Shown: positions 33,925-43,029 of the stretch, piece by piece
Position numbering within the stretch: the stretch's first letter is position 1
Layout of the letters: every line of letters starts with the position of its first letter
From: Chryseobacterium sp. S0630
Lineage (GTDB): Bacteria; Bacteroidota; Bacteroidia; Flavobacteriales; Weeksellaceae
Assembly: GCF_024158915.1 (NCBI RefSeq)
Contig: NZ_JAMZGF010000016.1
Location: 1 to 64,000 of the forward strand
Length of the DNA: 64,000 nt
Direction: 5' to 3'
Translations under genes and position numbers: made by a program
The notes under the pieces: model-generated
Databases searched by the model: none
The model's input: only the letters and a program-made list of their open reading frames with translations
Told to the model about the DNA's origin: nothing

Positions 33925-34977
33925 TTAATCATTGCAGCTTCTTTGTACACATCTCCATTCGGTTCCGTTGTAAAGCTTTATACATTTATCCTGAATATCG
34001 TATAGAAGCATTCCCTCTTTCGGTTCTGCGATGGCATCTCCAGGTTGTGGAGTCTGGCTTACATGCTGAACTCTGGTAATAACAAAACCTTGACTTTTTG
34101 ATTCCATAGCCAGGAATCCATTGGGTATATTTTCCGGCCAGGAATCGCTTTTCTGCTGTACAGTAATTCCGAATTTGGTAAAACCATCAGGCGTTCCTGA
34201 AATGCCGGGTTTTGTACAGAATCCGTCGATTTCATCAATAATAAGAGGAGCATTTCCACAACTAGATTTATCTTCAGACAGTCCTTCAGGCCAAAGAGAA
34301 GGACACATTGCTTTGGTTGCATTCGGTCCACAGAAACTGGAATTCCCCATTCCTAATCCTGTTACAGATCCCATGACAATAGCTACGATCTGGCTGTCAT
34401 CACTGATAATGGAAGCTCCACCTCCACCACTTACGTCTGCTTTTGCAATACAATACGCTCTTCCGGTAGGAATACCTACATATTCAACAGAAGGATAAGT
34501 TGTAGACTGCTGGGTAAATGTTCCACAAATTTCTACTACACTGCTTGTACCCATTTCAATAACAGAAGTTGTTCCGGGATAAAAACCGCCAAAGGTTGGA
34601 TCTTCCTGAACTACTGATCCTACAAGGGATAAGAAGGATTTAGCTCCTAATTTAATTTTTGAATTTTTCTGAGATCCGAAAGTTCCTACTTTCACTGTTC
34701 CTGTAGATTTAACACTTGCTCCGTCACCAATTTCCAATACTCCATCTACCTGAATGCTATTGGATTGCAATTGTCCGGATTGAATGATTAGTGATGCTCC
34801 GTTGGGGATGCTGATATTTGTACTTACACTAAGGGTTCCGTTGAGGCAATAGGTATTTCCGCTTGTCATCGCCTGTCCGGTATAAGGAATGCATTGTGCA
34901 TAGCCCAAAATACTAAAGACGAACATCAATAAAAAAGACATTTTTTTATTAATGCTTAAAAAAAATAAGTTATTCAT
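33925..34977 (-). CDS. Exported protein of unknown function
   Basis: The 350-residue product has a signal peptide with a long n-region (MNNLFFLSINKKMSFLLMFV), cleaved after YAQ. An internal Met at residue 13 is an alternative start. Residues about 40-115 look like a parallel beta-helix of short repeats (SIPNGASLIIQSGQLQSN, VDGVLEIGDGASVKSTGTV). Then comes a Cys-containing region, and the C-terminus GMLLYDIQDKCIKLYNGTEW matches the ending of the downstream protein. No T9SS sorting domain is seen. The function is unknown; surface localisation is likely. Confidence 0.7.
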   Translation of the reverse strand: MNNLFFLSINKKMSFLLMFVFSILGYAQCIPYTGQAMTSGNTYCLNGTLSVSTNISIPNGASLIIQSGQLQSNSIQVDGVLEIGDGASVKSTGTVKVGTFGSQKNSKIKLGAKSFLSLVGSVVQEDPTFGGFYPGTTSVIEMGTSSVVEICGTFTQQSTTYPSVEYVGIPTGRAYCIAKADVSGGGGASIISDDSQIVAIVMGSVTGLGMGNSSFCGPNATKAMCPSLWPEGLSEDKSSCGNAPLIIDEIDGFCTKPGISGTPDGFTKFGITVQQKSDSWPENIPNGFLAMESKSQGFVITRVQHVSQTPQPGDAIAEPKEGMLLYDIQDKCIKLYNGTEWRCVQRSCND

Positions 34978-35409
34978 GTATATTTATAATATTTTAACAG
35001 ATTATCATCGTTTTAATGAAAAATATTTAAATTTTCAACATCATCGACGGACTATTAAACAATTAACATACCAAACAGGTGTTTAATTTTTTTACATTTA
35101 TATGATATTTAAACACTATATATGACTGCCAAGGTTATCAAAAAACACTTATAATTGTTACACCACAACAAATTATACTCTTCGCATGGCACTTATATTC
35201 GACAGAATTATTTTCTAGATTTTATATTTCAAATGGTGTTTTCTTTACATGTTTAATAGAAATAATTCTGCATTTATTGATAGAGTAAGTACATCTTTCA
35301 TACAACATCCTCAAAACATAGCCTGTTTTAAACCTTAGCTGTTTTTAACTGAATAAGACAATAGATAATCTGAATAACAGACCTGAATGCAAATTCACAT
35401 TAAAAAACG
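34978..35409. other. AT-rich intergenic region between divergent genes
   Basis: About 440 bp separate the exported-protein operon (minus) from mnmE (plus). It must hold both promoters. Apart from the mnmE -7 box no repeat, ORF or structured element stands out. Confidence 0.5.
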
Positions 35410-35417
35410 TAAATTTG
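35410..35417 (+). promoter_or_regulatory. -7 box of mnmE
   Basis: TAAATTTG matches TANNTTTG and ends only 4 bp before the mnmE ATG at 35422. If it is the main promoter, transcription would start at or beside the start codon, giving a leaderless or nearly leaderless mRNA. Confidence 0.45.
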
Positions 35418-35421
35418 CAGC

Positions 35422-36807
35422 ATGAATAACGATACGATATGTGCACTGGCTACGGCCAATGGAATAGGTGCTTTAGGCATCATCCGTGTTTCAGGAAATG
35501 AAGCTTTATCTGTAGTTCAGAAAAGTTTTCCGGCCAAAAATCTGGAAAAACAGAAATCCCACACCATTCATTACGGTTATTTTATGGATGAGGAGGAAGC
35601 TATTGACGAGGTAATGCTTTCTATCTTTCTGGCTCCGAAAAGTTTCACCACTGAGAATTCTGTGGAGATTGCTTTTCACGGCTCTCCGCATATCGGAAAA
35701 CGTATTCTTGAAACCCTGATCAAAAACGGGGCGAGAATGGCCAAAGCAGGAGAATTTACTCTCCGCGCATTCATCAACGGCAGAATTGACCTTTCCCAGG
35801 CGGAAGCTATTGCTGATGTGATTGCATCTGAAAATGAGGCTTCCAGAAAAGTAGCCATCAACCAGCTGAAAGGAGGAATTACCAACGAAATATCTGTATT
35901 AAGAACTGATCTTTTAAATTTTGTTTCTTTAATTGAACTGGAACTTGATTTTGCAGAAGAAGATGTGGAATTTGCTGACAGAAGTGCCTTAAGCGGATTA
36001 TTGGATAAAATTGAAATCAAATTAAGCTCTCTGATTGAAAGTTTCCAATACGGAAATGCCATTAAAAACGGAACTGCTGTTGCCATCATCGGAAAACCGA
36101 ATGCCGGAAAATCTACACTACTGAACTCCCTTTTGAAGGAAGAAAGAGCGATTGTGAGTAATATTGCAGGAACAACGAGAGATACGATTGAAGAAGTTCT
36201 TCATATTAAAGGTCATGCTTTCCGATTGATTGACACTGCCGGACTTCGTGAAACAGTGGATGAAATTGAAGCAATCGGGGTAAAAAAAGCTAAAGAAAAG
36301 GTAGAAAACGCCAACATCTTGGTGTATCTGGCAGATGCGGCTACCGAGGATTTTTCTGAGGATATTGACATGATTCAATCCTTGTTAAGAGAAGATCTGA
36401 AACTGATTATCTGTGCGACAAAAATTGATGAAGTCATTCCTACCAAATACGAAACAGTAGAAGATATTTTCAGAAACGCTATTTCTCATGATTTTGATTT
36501 CATTAAAATATCAGCAGTTGAAAATCAAAATATTCAGGATCTGAAAAATGAACTCTCCTCGTATGTGGAACATTTAAAAACTGAAGAAAATAACGTTGTC
36601 ATCACGAATCAACGACACTTTGAAGCCTTAAGAAAATCCATGGATGCCGTTGATAAAGTGAAAGAAGCTATTTCTATTCAGATCTCTACGGAATTACTGG
36701 CGTATGAGCTTAGAAATGCCCTGGAACATCTTGGAGAAATCTCCGGAGAGGTGACCAATGATGAGGTATTGGGGAATATTTTTTCTAAGTTTTGTATCGG
36801 GAAATAA
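35422..36807 (+). CDS. mnmE: tRNA uridine-5-carboxymethylaminomethyl modification GTPase MnmE
   Basis: The 461-residue, complete protein has an N-terminal tetrahydrofolate-binding domain (about 1-120, with MNNDTICALATANGIGALGIIRVSG and GEFTLRAFINGRIDLSQAEA). A helical domain is split around the G domain. The G domain (about 215-380) has GKPNAGKSTLLN, TTRD, DTAG and the NKxD-like site altered to ATKID. The C-terminus is FCIGK, the catalytic Cys motif. With MnmG it makes cmnm5U34 in several tRNAs. The 3' end is a known integration site in other bacteria, and here a second FCIGK-stop copy lies at 44054 (see the island). Confidence 0.97.
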   Translation: MNNDTICALATANGIGALGIIRVSGNEALSVVQKSFPAKNLEKQKSHTIHYGYFMDEEEAIDEVMLSIFLAPKSFTTENSVEIAFHGSPHIGKRILETLIKNGARMAKAGEFTLRAFINGRIDLSQAEAIADVIASENEASRKVAINQLKGGITNEISVLRTDLLNFVSLIELELDFAEEDVEFADRSALSGLLDKIEIKLSSLIESFQYGNAIKNGTAVAIIGKPNAGKSTLLNSLLKEERAIVSNIAGTTRDTIEEVLHIKGHAFRLIDTAGLRETVDEIEAIGVKKAKEKVENANILVYLADAATEDFSEDIDMIQSLLREDLKLIICATKIDEVIPTKYETVEDIFRNAISHDFDFIKISAVENQNIQDLKNELSSYVEHLKTEENNVVITNQRHFEALRKSMDAVDKVKEAISIQISTELLAYELRNALEHLGEISGEVTNDEVLGNIFSKFCIGK

Positions 36808-36885
36808 CCTCAGTTTGCATTATTATCTTTCAAGAATTTCTAATTCAAAATATAAAACAGCCTTTTTTGAGGCTGTTTTTTTGTT
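36790..36885 (+). repeat. Left att-like direct repeat (mnmE tail plus terminator)
   Basis: The last codons of mnmE (TTTTGTATCGGGAAATAA) and the next roughly 80 bp, including AATTCAAAATATAAAACAG and the terminator, recur at 44054-44150 with many single changes. The repeat encloses the AT-rich island and marks its left boundary. Confidence 0.8.
36853..36882 (+). terminator. mnmE terminator (left copy)
   Basis: AAAACAGCC, TTTTTTGA, GGCTGTTTTTTT: a hairpin with an A/T-extended stem and seven T, 46 bp after the mnmE stop. A homologous hairpin is at 44124-44151. Confidence 0.88.
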
Positions 36886-37565
36886 TAGTGAAGTCTTTTG
36901 TTTGAGATTTTCGAACTTGGGAGCTTATTACTGGCTCAAAGTCAGGAGACTTTGCGGAGCGGGGGTATTCGCCGTAATAGAAAGACAAACTCCTTATATT
37001 AATACTTATAAATTTGCATCTTAAATTTTAACAATTTTTATTTGCTTAGTGTCATAGAATGCGGAGCGGGAGACTTTGGGTAGCAGGAAATACCAAAAAA
37101 TTAATTTTTAATAACCAACCTCCAATTTCTAGATCATTACGGAAACCCGTAAAATTAGATATTAAATTTGTGATATTTTTATGGCAACATTAGTAAATTT
37201 TCTAAATATCTAATATTTTAAGACAAACAATATTACAAAAAAACAAAATTAGTATGAATGAAACATTTTTTTAAAATTTAGGCAAGACCATACTAGAATA
37301 AACTTCATAAATAATCAATTGGTTTAATATATATTACTAAAGCCTATAAGATCTATGGTAAGTATTTAAAAAAATAATGAAAAACCGACACTATATTCAT
37401 TTTACACAAGATTTTTACGGGATGTTGCACTGAACACCAAGACAGAGCAGGATAAAATCGAGATATTTCTATAATTGAAAGAAAGTAATTTCTTTATTAT
37501 TCTATATCTAAAATTTTATATTAATTTTAGTAAAAAATAATACTTTTATGCATTAATTAAAAACT
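36886..37565. other. Island leader region without genes
   Basis: Nearly 700 very AT-rich bases lie between the mnmE terminator and the caspase-like gene. The word GCGGAGCGGG occurs at 36954 and 37061, each next to GGAGACTTTG, a small direct repeat of unknown meaning. No integrase, excisionase or tRNA is present. A TACTTTTA near 37541 may be the caspase gene's -7 box. Confidence 0.5.
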
Positions 37566-39002
37566 ATGAAAACTTTGGCAATTGTTATTGGTAATAATAA
37601 CTATCATGAGAGCGCTGTTTTAAATAATGCTGTAAATGATGCTACGGCAATTTCGGAAACATTTAAACGATTAGGGTTTGATGTAAATTTTTTAACAGAT
37701 ATTGCAGCTGCTAATATTCCACACATACTACATTATCTTGAAACCAATATTAAAAACTATGATGCAACAATATTTTATTTTGCAGGACATGGATTTGAAC
37801 TAGATGGAGAGAACTATTTAACATCAATAACTTGTCAAATTCCTCCAGCTAATAAATTTTCTGCAGGAATGGACTCAATAAAGGTTTCAGAAATTTTGTC
37901 TATTTATTCAAATTACCCAAATAAGGTTAATTTAATGATTATTGATGCATGCCGAAGAACCTTTCAAAGAGGAGGAGGCTTAGGGTCTTCATCGATTCAA
38001 TCACCTCGTGGAACATTGATTGCATTTTCTACATCTCCTAATGACGGAGCTAGTGATGGGGGATATAAAGGACATAGTTATTATACTGGTGTGCTTTTAG
38101 ATTATTTAGGTAGAGAAAGACTATCAGTTGAAGAACTATTTAAAAAAGTAAGAAAATCTGTTTACTCATTAACTAATGGTAGCCAAACAACATGGGAACA
38201 TACTTCTTTAATACGTGATTATTATTTTAATACAGGACAACTTGTGTTTTCATTAGAAATTCCATATAATGAATCTGTAGTAATGGATCAAAAATTTTCA
38301 GAAGATTCTGATTTTGGTAAAATTATAGATAAGTTTAAGAGTTATAATTTTACTACACAAAATCATGGATTAGAGGAAGTTTTAAAAATTCCACCTGAAA
38401 CCCTTGATAAAAATCAAAAATTTGTACTAGGAAGAAATATTTTACAAGCCGCTAATGGCGGAGCTTGGGAATGTATAAATTTCATTAAAGAGTTAAAAAA
38501 CAATTTGGTCGCTTATCAAGAAAGAAATGGAGATAATCACCTTTTGAACGGTATTCTCTTTGAAGTTTATTTTGATTCTAATGGAAATTATAGAAAAGAT
38601 AAAAAAAACAGATTGTTACAAGAAATTTTTAAAGTTAGAAAAAAAGAAGAACTAAAAAACTCCTTTGATTTCATTAAAAACCTTTTGATTGAACAACAAG
38701 ATAATAAGATTTATTTACCAGACTCTAAGGATGTAATTTATGATATTGATATTGTTGCAACAGATAAAATAACAAAAACAGAATGGAGAACCGAAACAAG
38801 ACAAATGATTTCTAAAATTTCATTGAATAATATAGATATTACGGAAGCTATATCTCGTTATAATCTATATGGGGAAAATGAAGAAGCTCTAATAGATTAC
38901 TTAAGTGATTATTTATGTATACCTAAGGAATTAATAAAAATCAATTGTCTGATAAAACTTGAGAAAATTTATTTTGATAGAAAGGCTCAAACCACTTGGT
39001 AA
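37566..39002 (+). CDS. Caspase-like (peptidase C14) protein with unknown C-terminal domain
   Basis: In this 478-residue protein, residues 1-230 are a caspase/metacaspase domain: MKTLAIVIGNNNYHESAVLNNAVNDA, the catalytic His75 in FYFAGHGFE and the catalytic Cys129 in MIIDACRR, plus GTLIAFSTSPND. Residues about 235-478 match no family that I recognise; they are Lys/Asn-rich with a helical middle. No signal peptide or membrane segment is seen, so it acts in the cytosol. Prokaryotic caspase-like proteases often serve as death effectors in phage defence. It is the first gene of the island, 108 bp before the methyltransferase. It is AT-richer than the host genes, as is the whole island. Confidence 0.85.
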   Translation: MKTLAIVIGNNNYHESAVLNNAVNDATAISETFKRLGFDVNFLTDIAAANIPHILHYLETNIKNYDATIFYFAGHGFELDGENYLTSITCQIPPANKFSAGMDSIKVSEILSIYSNYPNKVNLMIIDACRRTFQRGGGLGSSSIQSPRGTLIAFSTSPNDGASDGGYKGHSYYTGVLLDYLGRERLSVEELFKKVRKSVYSLTNGSQTTWEHTSLIRDYYFNTGQLVFSLEIPYNESVVMDQKFSEDSDFGKIIDKFKSYNFTTQNHGLEEVLKIPPETLDKNQKFVLGRNILQAANGGAWECINFIKELKNNLVAYQERNGDNHLLNGILFEVYFDSNGNYRKDKKNRLLQEIFKVRKKEELKNSFDFIKNLLIEQQDNKIYLPDSKDVIYDIDIVATDKITKTEWRTETRQMISKISLNNIDITEAISRYNLYGENEEALIDYLSDYLCIPKELIKINCLIKLEKIYFDRKAQTTW

Positions 39003-39062
39003 ACGTTTGTGTTTAAAATTATTAATATCAGCATTTTATTTTATTTACATTAAAGAAAATAT

Positions 39063-39078
39063 TAAATTTGTACTTTTG
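39063..39078 (+). promoter_or_regulatory. Internal promoter of the island: two adjacent -7 boxes
   Basis: TAAATTTG (39063-39070) and TACTTTTG (39071-39078) both match TANNTTTG and stand 33-48 bp before the methyltransferase start. The last four genes could therefore be expressed separately from the caspase gene. Confidence 0.55.
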
Positions 39079-39110
39079 TGTTTTTTTGTAGATAAAAGAT
39101 ATTATTACTA

Positions 39111-40172
39111 ATGGCCAATAAAAAATACAATGGAATTGATATATTTAGTGGAGCAGGTGGAATGAGCTTAGGGGCACAAATGGCAGGTATTGAAATTTCT
39201 TTAGCAATTGATCATAATAAAGATGCTATTGAAACTTTTAAATTCAACCATCCTAAAGCTGAAGCACTATGTGGAGATATTAAAGATATTAGTTTTGAAA
39301 ATTATAAAAATGATTATTTTATTTTGATGGGGGGACCTCCTTGTCAAGGTTTTTCAGTTTCCAATACTAAGACAAGAAATGATCAAAATACTAATAATTC
39401 ATTATTTCATCAATTTATTAGAGCTGTAAAAGAACTAAATCCAAAGTGGTTTGTATTTGAGAATGTTGAAGGGATTACTTTGTTCAAAAAAGGTGAAGTA
39501 TTAAAGATTCTACGTGATACAATGTCAGAGTTGGGATATGTCACTAAAGAAAAAGTTTTAACTGCATCTGATTATGGAGTACCACAAAATAGAAATAGAT
39601 TCTTTATGGTAGGTAATAGAATTGGGGTTGATTTTGATTTTCCTAAACCAAACGAGAATAAAATTTCTGTAGCTGAAGCAATTGCAGATTTACCAGAGCT
39701 AAAAAATGGGAGTAATTTTGAAGAGTTACCTTATCGGGATAAGCCAAGTAAATATGCTAAGCTTATGAGACAAAATTCTACAAAATCATTTCAGAATATT
39801 GTTTCGACTAACAAAGATTATGTCATTGAACGATACAAATATATAAAGCAGGGAGAAAATTGGCAAGCTATTCCTAAAAACTTAATGACTAATTATAAAG
39901 ATTTAAATAATTGCCATAGTGGTATCTATAGGAGACTAAAAGCAGATAAACCTTCCGTTGTAATAGCTAATTATAGAAAAAACATGCTTATTCATCCTTT
40001 TCAAGACAGAGGACTTTCGGTAAGAGAAGCAGCTAGATTACAAAGTTTTCCTGACGATTTTATTTTTAAAGGAAGTCTTATGAATAAACAACAACAAATT
40101 GGAAATGCTGTTCCTCCATTGTTAGCAAAAGCAATTATAAATCAAATTATAAAAACAAATAACGACTATTAA
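39111..40172 (+). CDS. DNA (cytosine-5) methyltransferase
   Basis: A 353-residue enzyme carries the C5-methyltransferase motifs in order: I DIFSGAGGMSLGAQMAG, IV GGPPCQGFS (catalytic Cys78), VI FENVEG, VIII NRNRFFMVG, IX REAARLQSFPDD and X QIGNAVPP. The target-recognition region (about 210-300) is short, so the recognition sequence cannot be guessed. It methylates C5 of a cytosine in a specific DNA site. No recognisable restriction endonuclease is next to it; the HD and ATPase genes directly downstream (6-bp gap) may be its partners. Confidence 0.93.
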   Translation: MANKKYNGIDIFSGAGGMSLGAQMAGIEISLAIDHNKDAIETFKFNHPKAEALCGDIKDISFENYKNDYFILMGGPPCQGFSVSNTKTRNDQNTNNSLFHQFIRAVKELNPKWFVFENVEGITLFKKGEVLKILRDTMSELGYVTKEKVLTASDYGVPQNRNRFFMVGNRIGVDFDFPKPNENKISVAEAIADLPELKNGSNFEELPYRDKPSKYAKLMRQNSTKSFQNIVSTNKDYVIERYKYIKQGENWQAIPKNLMTNYKDLNNCHSGIYRRLKADKPSVVIANYRKNMLIHPFQDRGLSVREAARLQSFPDDFIFKGSLMNKQQQIGNAVPPLLAKAIINQIIKTNNDY

Positions 40173-40178
40173 AATAAA

Positions 40179-41258
40179 GTGGCAGGTAATATTAAAAATA
40201 TAGAAAACGAATTCATTTCTTTAAAGGACAGGTTAGATGATTTTCCTTTGGGGAAAAATTATATTAATAAGTATGAAGAATTCAAAGATAAGTTTAAAGA
40301 CGAGATACATCCTGAAATTAAAACAAGAATTTTAGAAATTGAAAAGGAGGGTTATTACAATGATCATGGTATAGACCATATAAATATGGTCATTGAAAGA
40401 GCTACAAGATTATTGAATAACCTTAATATTACATTTATAAGAGATGAGGAAGGTTTTTATTTATCGCCTTATGAGTTATTTATTTTACTGATGGCAATTC
40501 AGTTGCATGATGCGGGTCATTTAATTGCGACCAGATCTGAGCATGCAGAGAAAGGAAAAGAGCTGTTGGCAAAGTTTGATTCAGGAAGATCTTTATCGAC
40601 TGCCGAAAGGATGCATATAGGTAATATTGCCAAAGCACATGGGGGGAAAAAAGACCCTATAGGAGCATTACCTTTACAAGAAAATATTTCTCATCAGAAA
40701 ATCAGGCCTCAGTTTTTAGCTGCAATTTTAAGGTTAGCTGACGAACTTGCAGAAGATAAAAGTAGAGCTTCTAACTTTTTATTAAATATTGGAGCAATTA
40801 CACCAACAAGTGAAATTTTTCATAGATATTCCGCAGCTTTAGAAAGTATAACTATATCTGGAGGAGAGCTAAAATTAGATTTTTATATTCAAGATGAATT
40901 TTTGTTAAAGATGTTTCCCATAAAAACTAAAAGTGGTATTATTGATAAATACCTTCTTGATGAAATTTATGATAGAACATTTAAAACTTTTACTGAAGCT
41001 TTATATTGTAGTAGATTTTTACCTGAAAAAGCACGGATTACTATTGTAAAAGTAAATATTCATATCCTAAAAAGTAAAAATGATGATGAGATTAAAAATA
41101 TTTATTATGAATTAAAAGAAACAGGTTATCCTTTTATTTCAGATCAAGATATTTACGATCTATGTGAGTCTCTTAAAGAAAATGAATTAAAAATTAATGG
41201 TGAGTTTATTAAAAATTTTATAGAACAACTATCTGACTATGAATCCATTCGAAGTTAA
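40179..41258 (+). CDS. HD-domain protein (predicted phosphohydrolase or nuclease)
   Basis: The 359-residue product begins at a GTG start 6 bp after the methyltransferase stop. The metal-binding HD pattern is visible: His63 and His67 in NDHGIDHI, the His-Asp pair in LHDAGH (110-114), HIGNIAKAHGG at about 146-156, and Asp188 in LRLADELAED. The arrangement fits the HD-type domains I recall from prokaryotic conflict systems (the HD-CE group), but I cannot confirm that subfamily. The C-terminal third (about 260-359) is helical and charged and not recognised. It overlaps the ATPase gene by 20 bp, so the two are made together. Confidence 0.75.
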   Translation: MAGNIKNIENEFISLKDRLDDFPLGKNYINKYEEFKDKFKDEIHPEIKTRILEIEKEGYYNDHGIDHINMVIERATRLLNNLNITFIRDEEGFYLSPYELFILLMAIQLHDAGHLIATRSEHAEKGKELLAKFDSGRSLSTAERMHIGNIAKAHGGKKDPIGALPLQENISHQKIRPQFLAAILRLADELAEDKSRASNFLLNIGAITPTSEIFHRYSAALESITISGGELKLDFYIQDEFLLKMFPIKTKSGIIDKYLLDEIYDRTFKTFTEALYCSRFLPEKARITIVKVNIHILKSKNDDEIKNIYYELKETGYPFISDQDIYDLCESLKENELKINGEFIKNFIEQLSDYESIRS

Positions 41259-43026
41259 AACCCCTGAAGATGTAACCGCAAGTGAAGTTCACGAACTTTT
41301 TGTAGATGTTTTTACAGATTTTTACCAAGTAAGAGAAGTTGGGCATACATTTTTAAATGGACCGAGAGGATCAGGTAAAAGTATGATGTTTAGGTATATG
41401 ATGCCTGATTGTCAAATGATAGATAAAAATTGTTCTATTAGTGGTTTAGATTACTTTAGCTTATATGTACCAATCAAATTAACAGATATTAATTATCCTG
41501 AACTTGAGAGATTAAAAAGTAATTCTAATACATTTTTTAATGAACATTTATTGACAACCCATGTTGCAAGTAAATGTTTTAATTATTTATTGACTTTTAG
41601 AGACGAAATTAATGATCATAAAGACGAAATTGAAAAATTTTACAAAAGTGTATTCCTATGGTATGTTGATTTGTCTGGAGGAATAATTGATAATTTTGAA
41701 ACAGAATTTACCTCTTCAGTTGAATGTGTTGAAAGTATGGTGAAAATTATTGATAAAATGCAGTTAGAATGTAAAGGATATTGTAAAAGAATTGCAATGA
41801 ACCCTAATTCTCTTGAAGAATATAAGGGGTCTTTATGTAATTACTTAGATTTTTTATATCCAATATTGTTAAAATTAAAAGAACTAACTTTTCTACCTAA
41901 AGATAAAGCTCTTTTTTTATTAATAGATGATGCGGGGTATCTAAATATAACCCAAACAAAAATTTTAAATACTTGGGTTTCATATAGAACTTCAAAATTT
42001 GTTAGTCTAAAAATTTCAACACAACTAGATTACAAAAGCTATAATACTGTAAACGATAAGACAATTGATTATCCTCATGATTATTCTCAGATAAATATTG
42101 CAACTATCTATACATCATCTGGAAAAAATTATTATCAAAGAATTGAAAGTATTGTAACGAAGAGGATTCAAAAATATTTAGGCAAAGAAATTGATCCGAA
42201 AGCTTTTTTTCCAAATGATACAAATCAAGAAAATGCAATAAATAAAAAGTACAACGAAATAAAAGAGAAGTTTGAAAATGAAGACAAGAGTTATGCGGGT
42301 ACAGATGCAGCTAGAAGATATGCAACATCCGAATATGTAAAAAGTTTAATTACGGGAAGATCAGGAGGGACATTTAATTATGCTGGTTTTGATAATTTAG
42401 TAAATATTTCTTCAGGAATTATACGGTATTTTTTAGAACCTGCATCAACCATGTTTTCGGAGCATTTATCAAGAGATAATAAAAATATAAATGATGTTGA
42501 CTTTATCCCAGTCAGAATCCAAAATGAAGTCATTAATGATTTTTCTCAAAAATTTTTGGAAGATGAGTTTAAAAAGGTGATAGAACAGCATGGTGATGTA
42601 TCAAGTACTGAAAGATTAAGCAAGGCAGATAAGTTGTATAATTTGATAACAGGCTTAGGAGGTATGTTTCGTAAAATATTTGTTAGTGAGAGAACTGAAC
42701 GAGTTGTCTTTTCTGTCGGATTAAATGATTTACCAGATGATGAATTAAGAGAAATTTTAGATCTGGCTATTCATTATGGATATTTACATCAAAGTACAAT
42801 TGGTAATAAAAAAGGTACAGGAAGAAGTAAATTATTCATTTTAAGTAGAACTTTAGCTCCTTTTTTTAAACTTGATCCAACTGGATTTAAAGGATATAAA
42901 TTTATGAACAGCAGTGTCCTAAAAACATGTTTGACAAATCCTCAATCATTTATAGAAACTACTACAAAGAGCTTCACTGCAGGTGATAATTTGCAACCGA
43001 CTTTATTTGATAATTTAGATGATTAA
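41239..43026 (+). CDS. ORC/CDC6-like AAA ATPase
   Basis: In this 595-residue protein, Walker A is GPRGSGKS (41-48) and Walker B is LFLLIDDAG with Asp230-Asp231; SLKISTQLDY may be the sensor-1 strand. The order and the long insert between Walker A and B resemble the ORC/CDC6-type AAA proteins found in defence loci. The C-terminal region (about 455-560, LPDDELREILDLAIHYGYLHQS ... RSKLFILSRTLAPFF) looks like a winged helix that could contact DNA. The start overlaps the HD gene. It is probably the energy- or sensor-providing part of the cassette. Confidence 0.72.
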   Translation: MNPFEVKTPEDVTASEVHELFVDVFTDFYQVREVGHTFLNGPRGSGKSMMFRYMMPDCQMIDKNCSISGLDYFSLYVPIKLTDINYPELERLKSNSNTFFNEHLLTTHVASKCFNYLLTFRDEINDHKDEIEKFYKSVFLWYVDLSGGIIDNFETEFTSSVECVESMVKIIDKMQLECKGYCKRIAMNPNSLEEYKGSLCNYLDFLYPILLKLKELTFLPKDKALFLLIDDAGYLNITQTKILNTWVSYRTSKFVSLKISTQLDYKSYNTVNDKTIDYPHDYSQINIATIYTSSGKNYYQRIESIVTKRIQKYLGKEIDPKAFFPNDTNQENAINKKYNEIKEKFENEDKSYAGTDAARRYATSEYVKSLITGRSGGTFNYAGFDNLVNISSGIIRYFLEPASTMFSEHLSRDNKNINDVDFIPVRIQNEVINDFSQKFLEDEFKKVIEQHGDVSSTERLSKADKLYNLITGLGGMFRKIFVSERTERVVFSVGLNDLPDDELREILDLAIHYGYLHQSTIGNKKGTGRSKLFILSRTLAPFFKLDPTGFKGYKFMNSSVLKTCLTNPQSFIETTTKSFTAGDNLQPTLFDNLDD

Positions 43027-43029
43027 AAT

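Noticed and set aside
36758..37024. 88-codon frame overlapping the mnmE end
   Set aside because: It reads out of frame through mnmE and its terminator. The peptide SKYKTAFFEAVF resembles SKYKTALFKAVF at 44112 only because both come from the duplicated terminator region.
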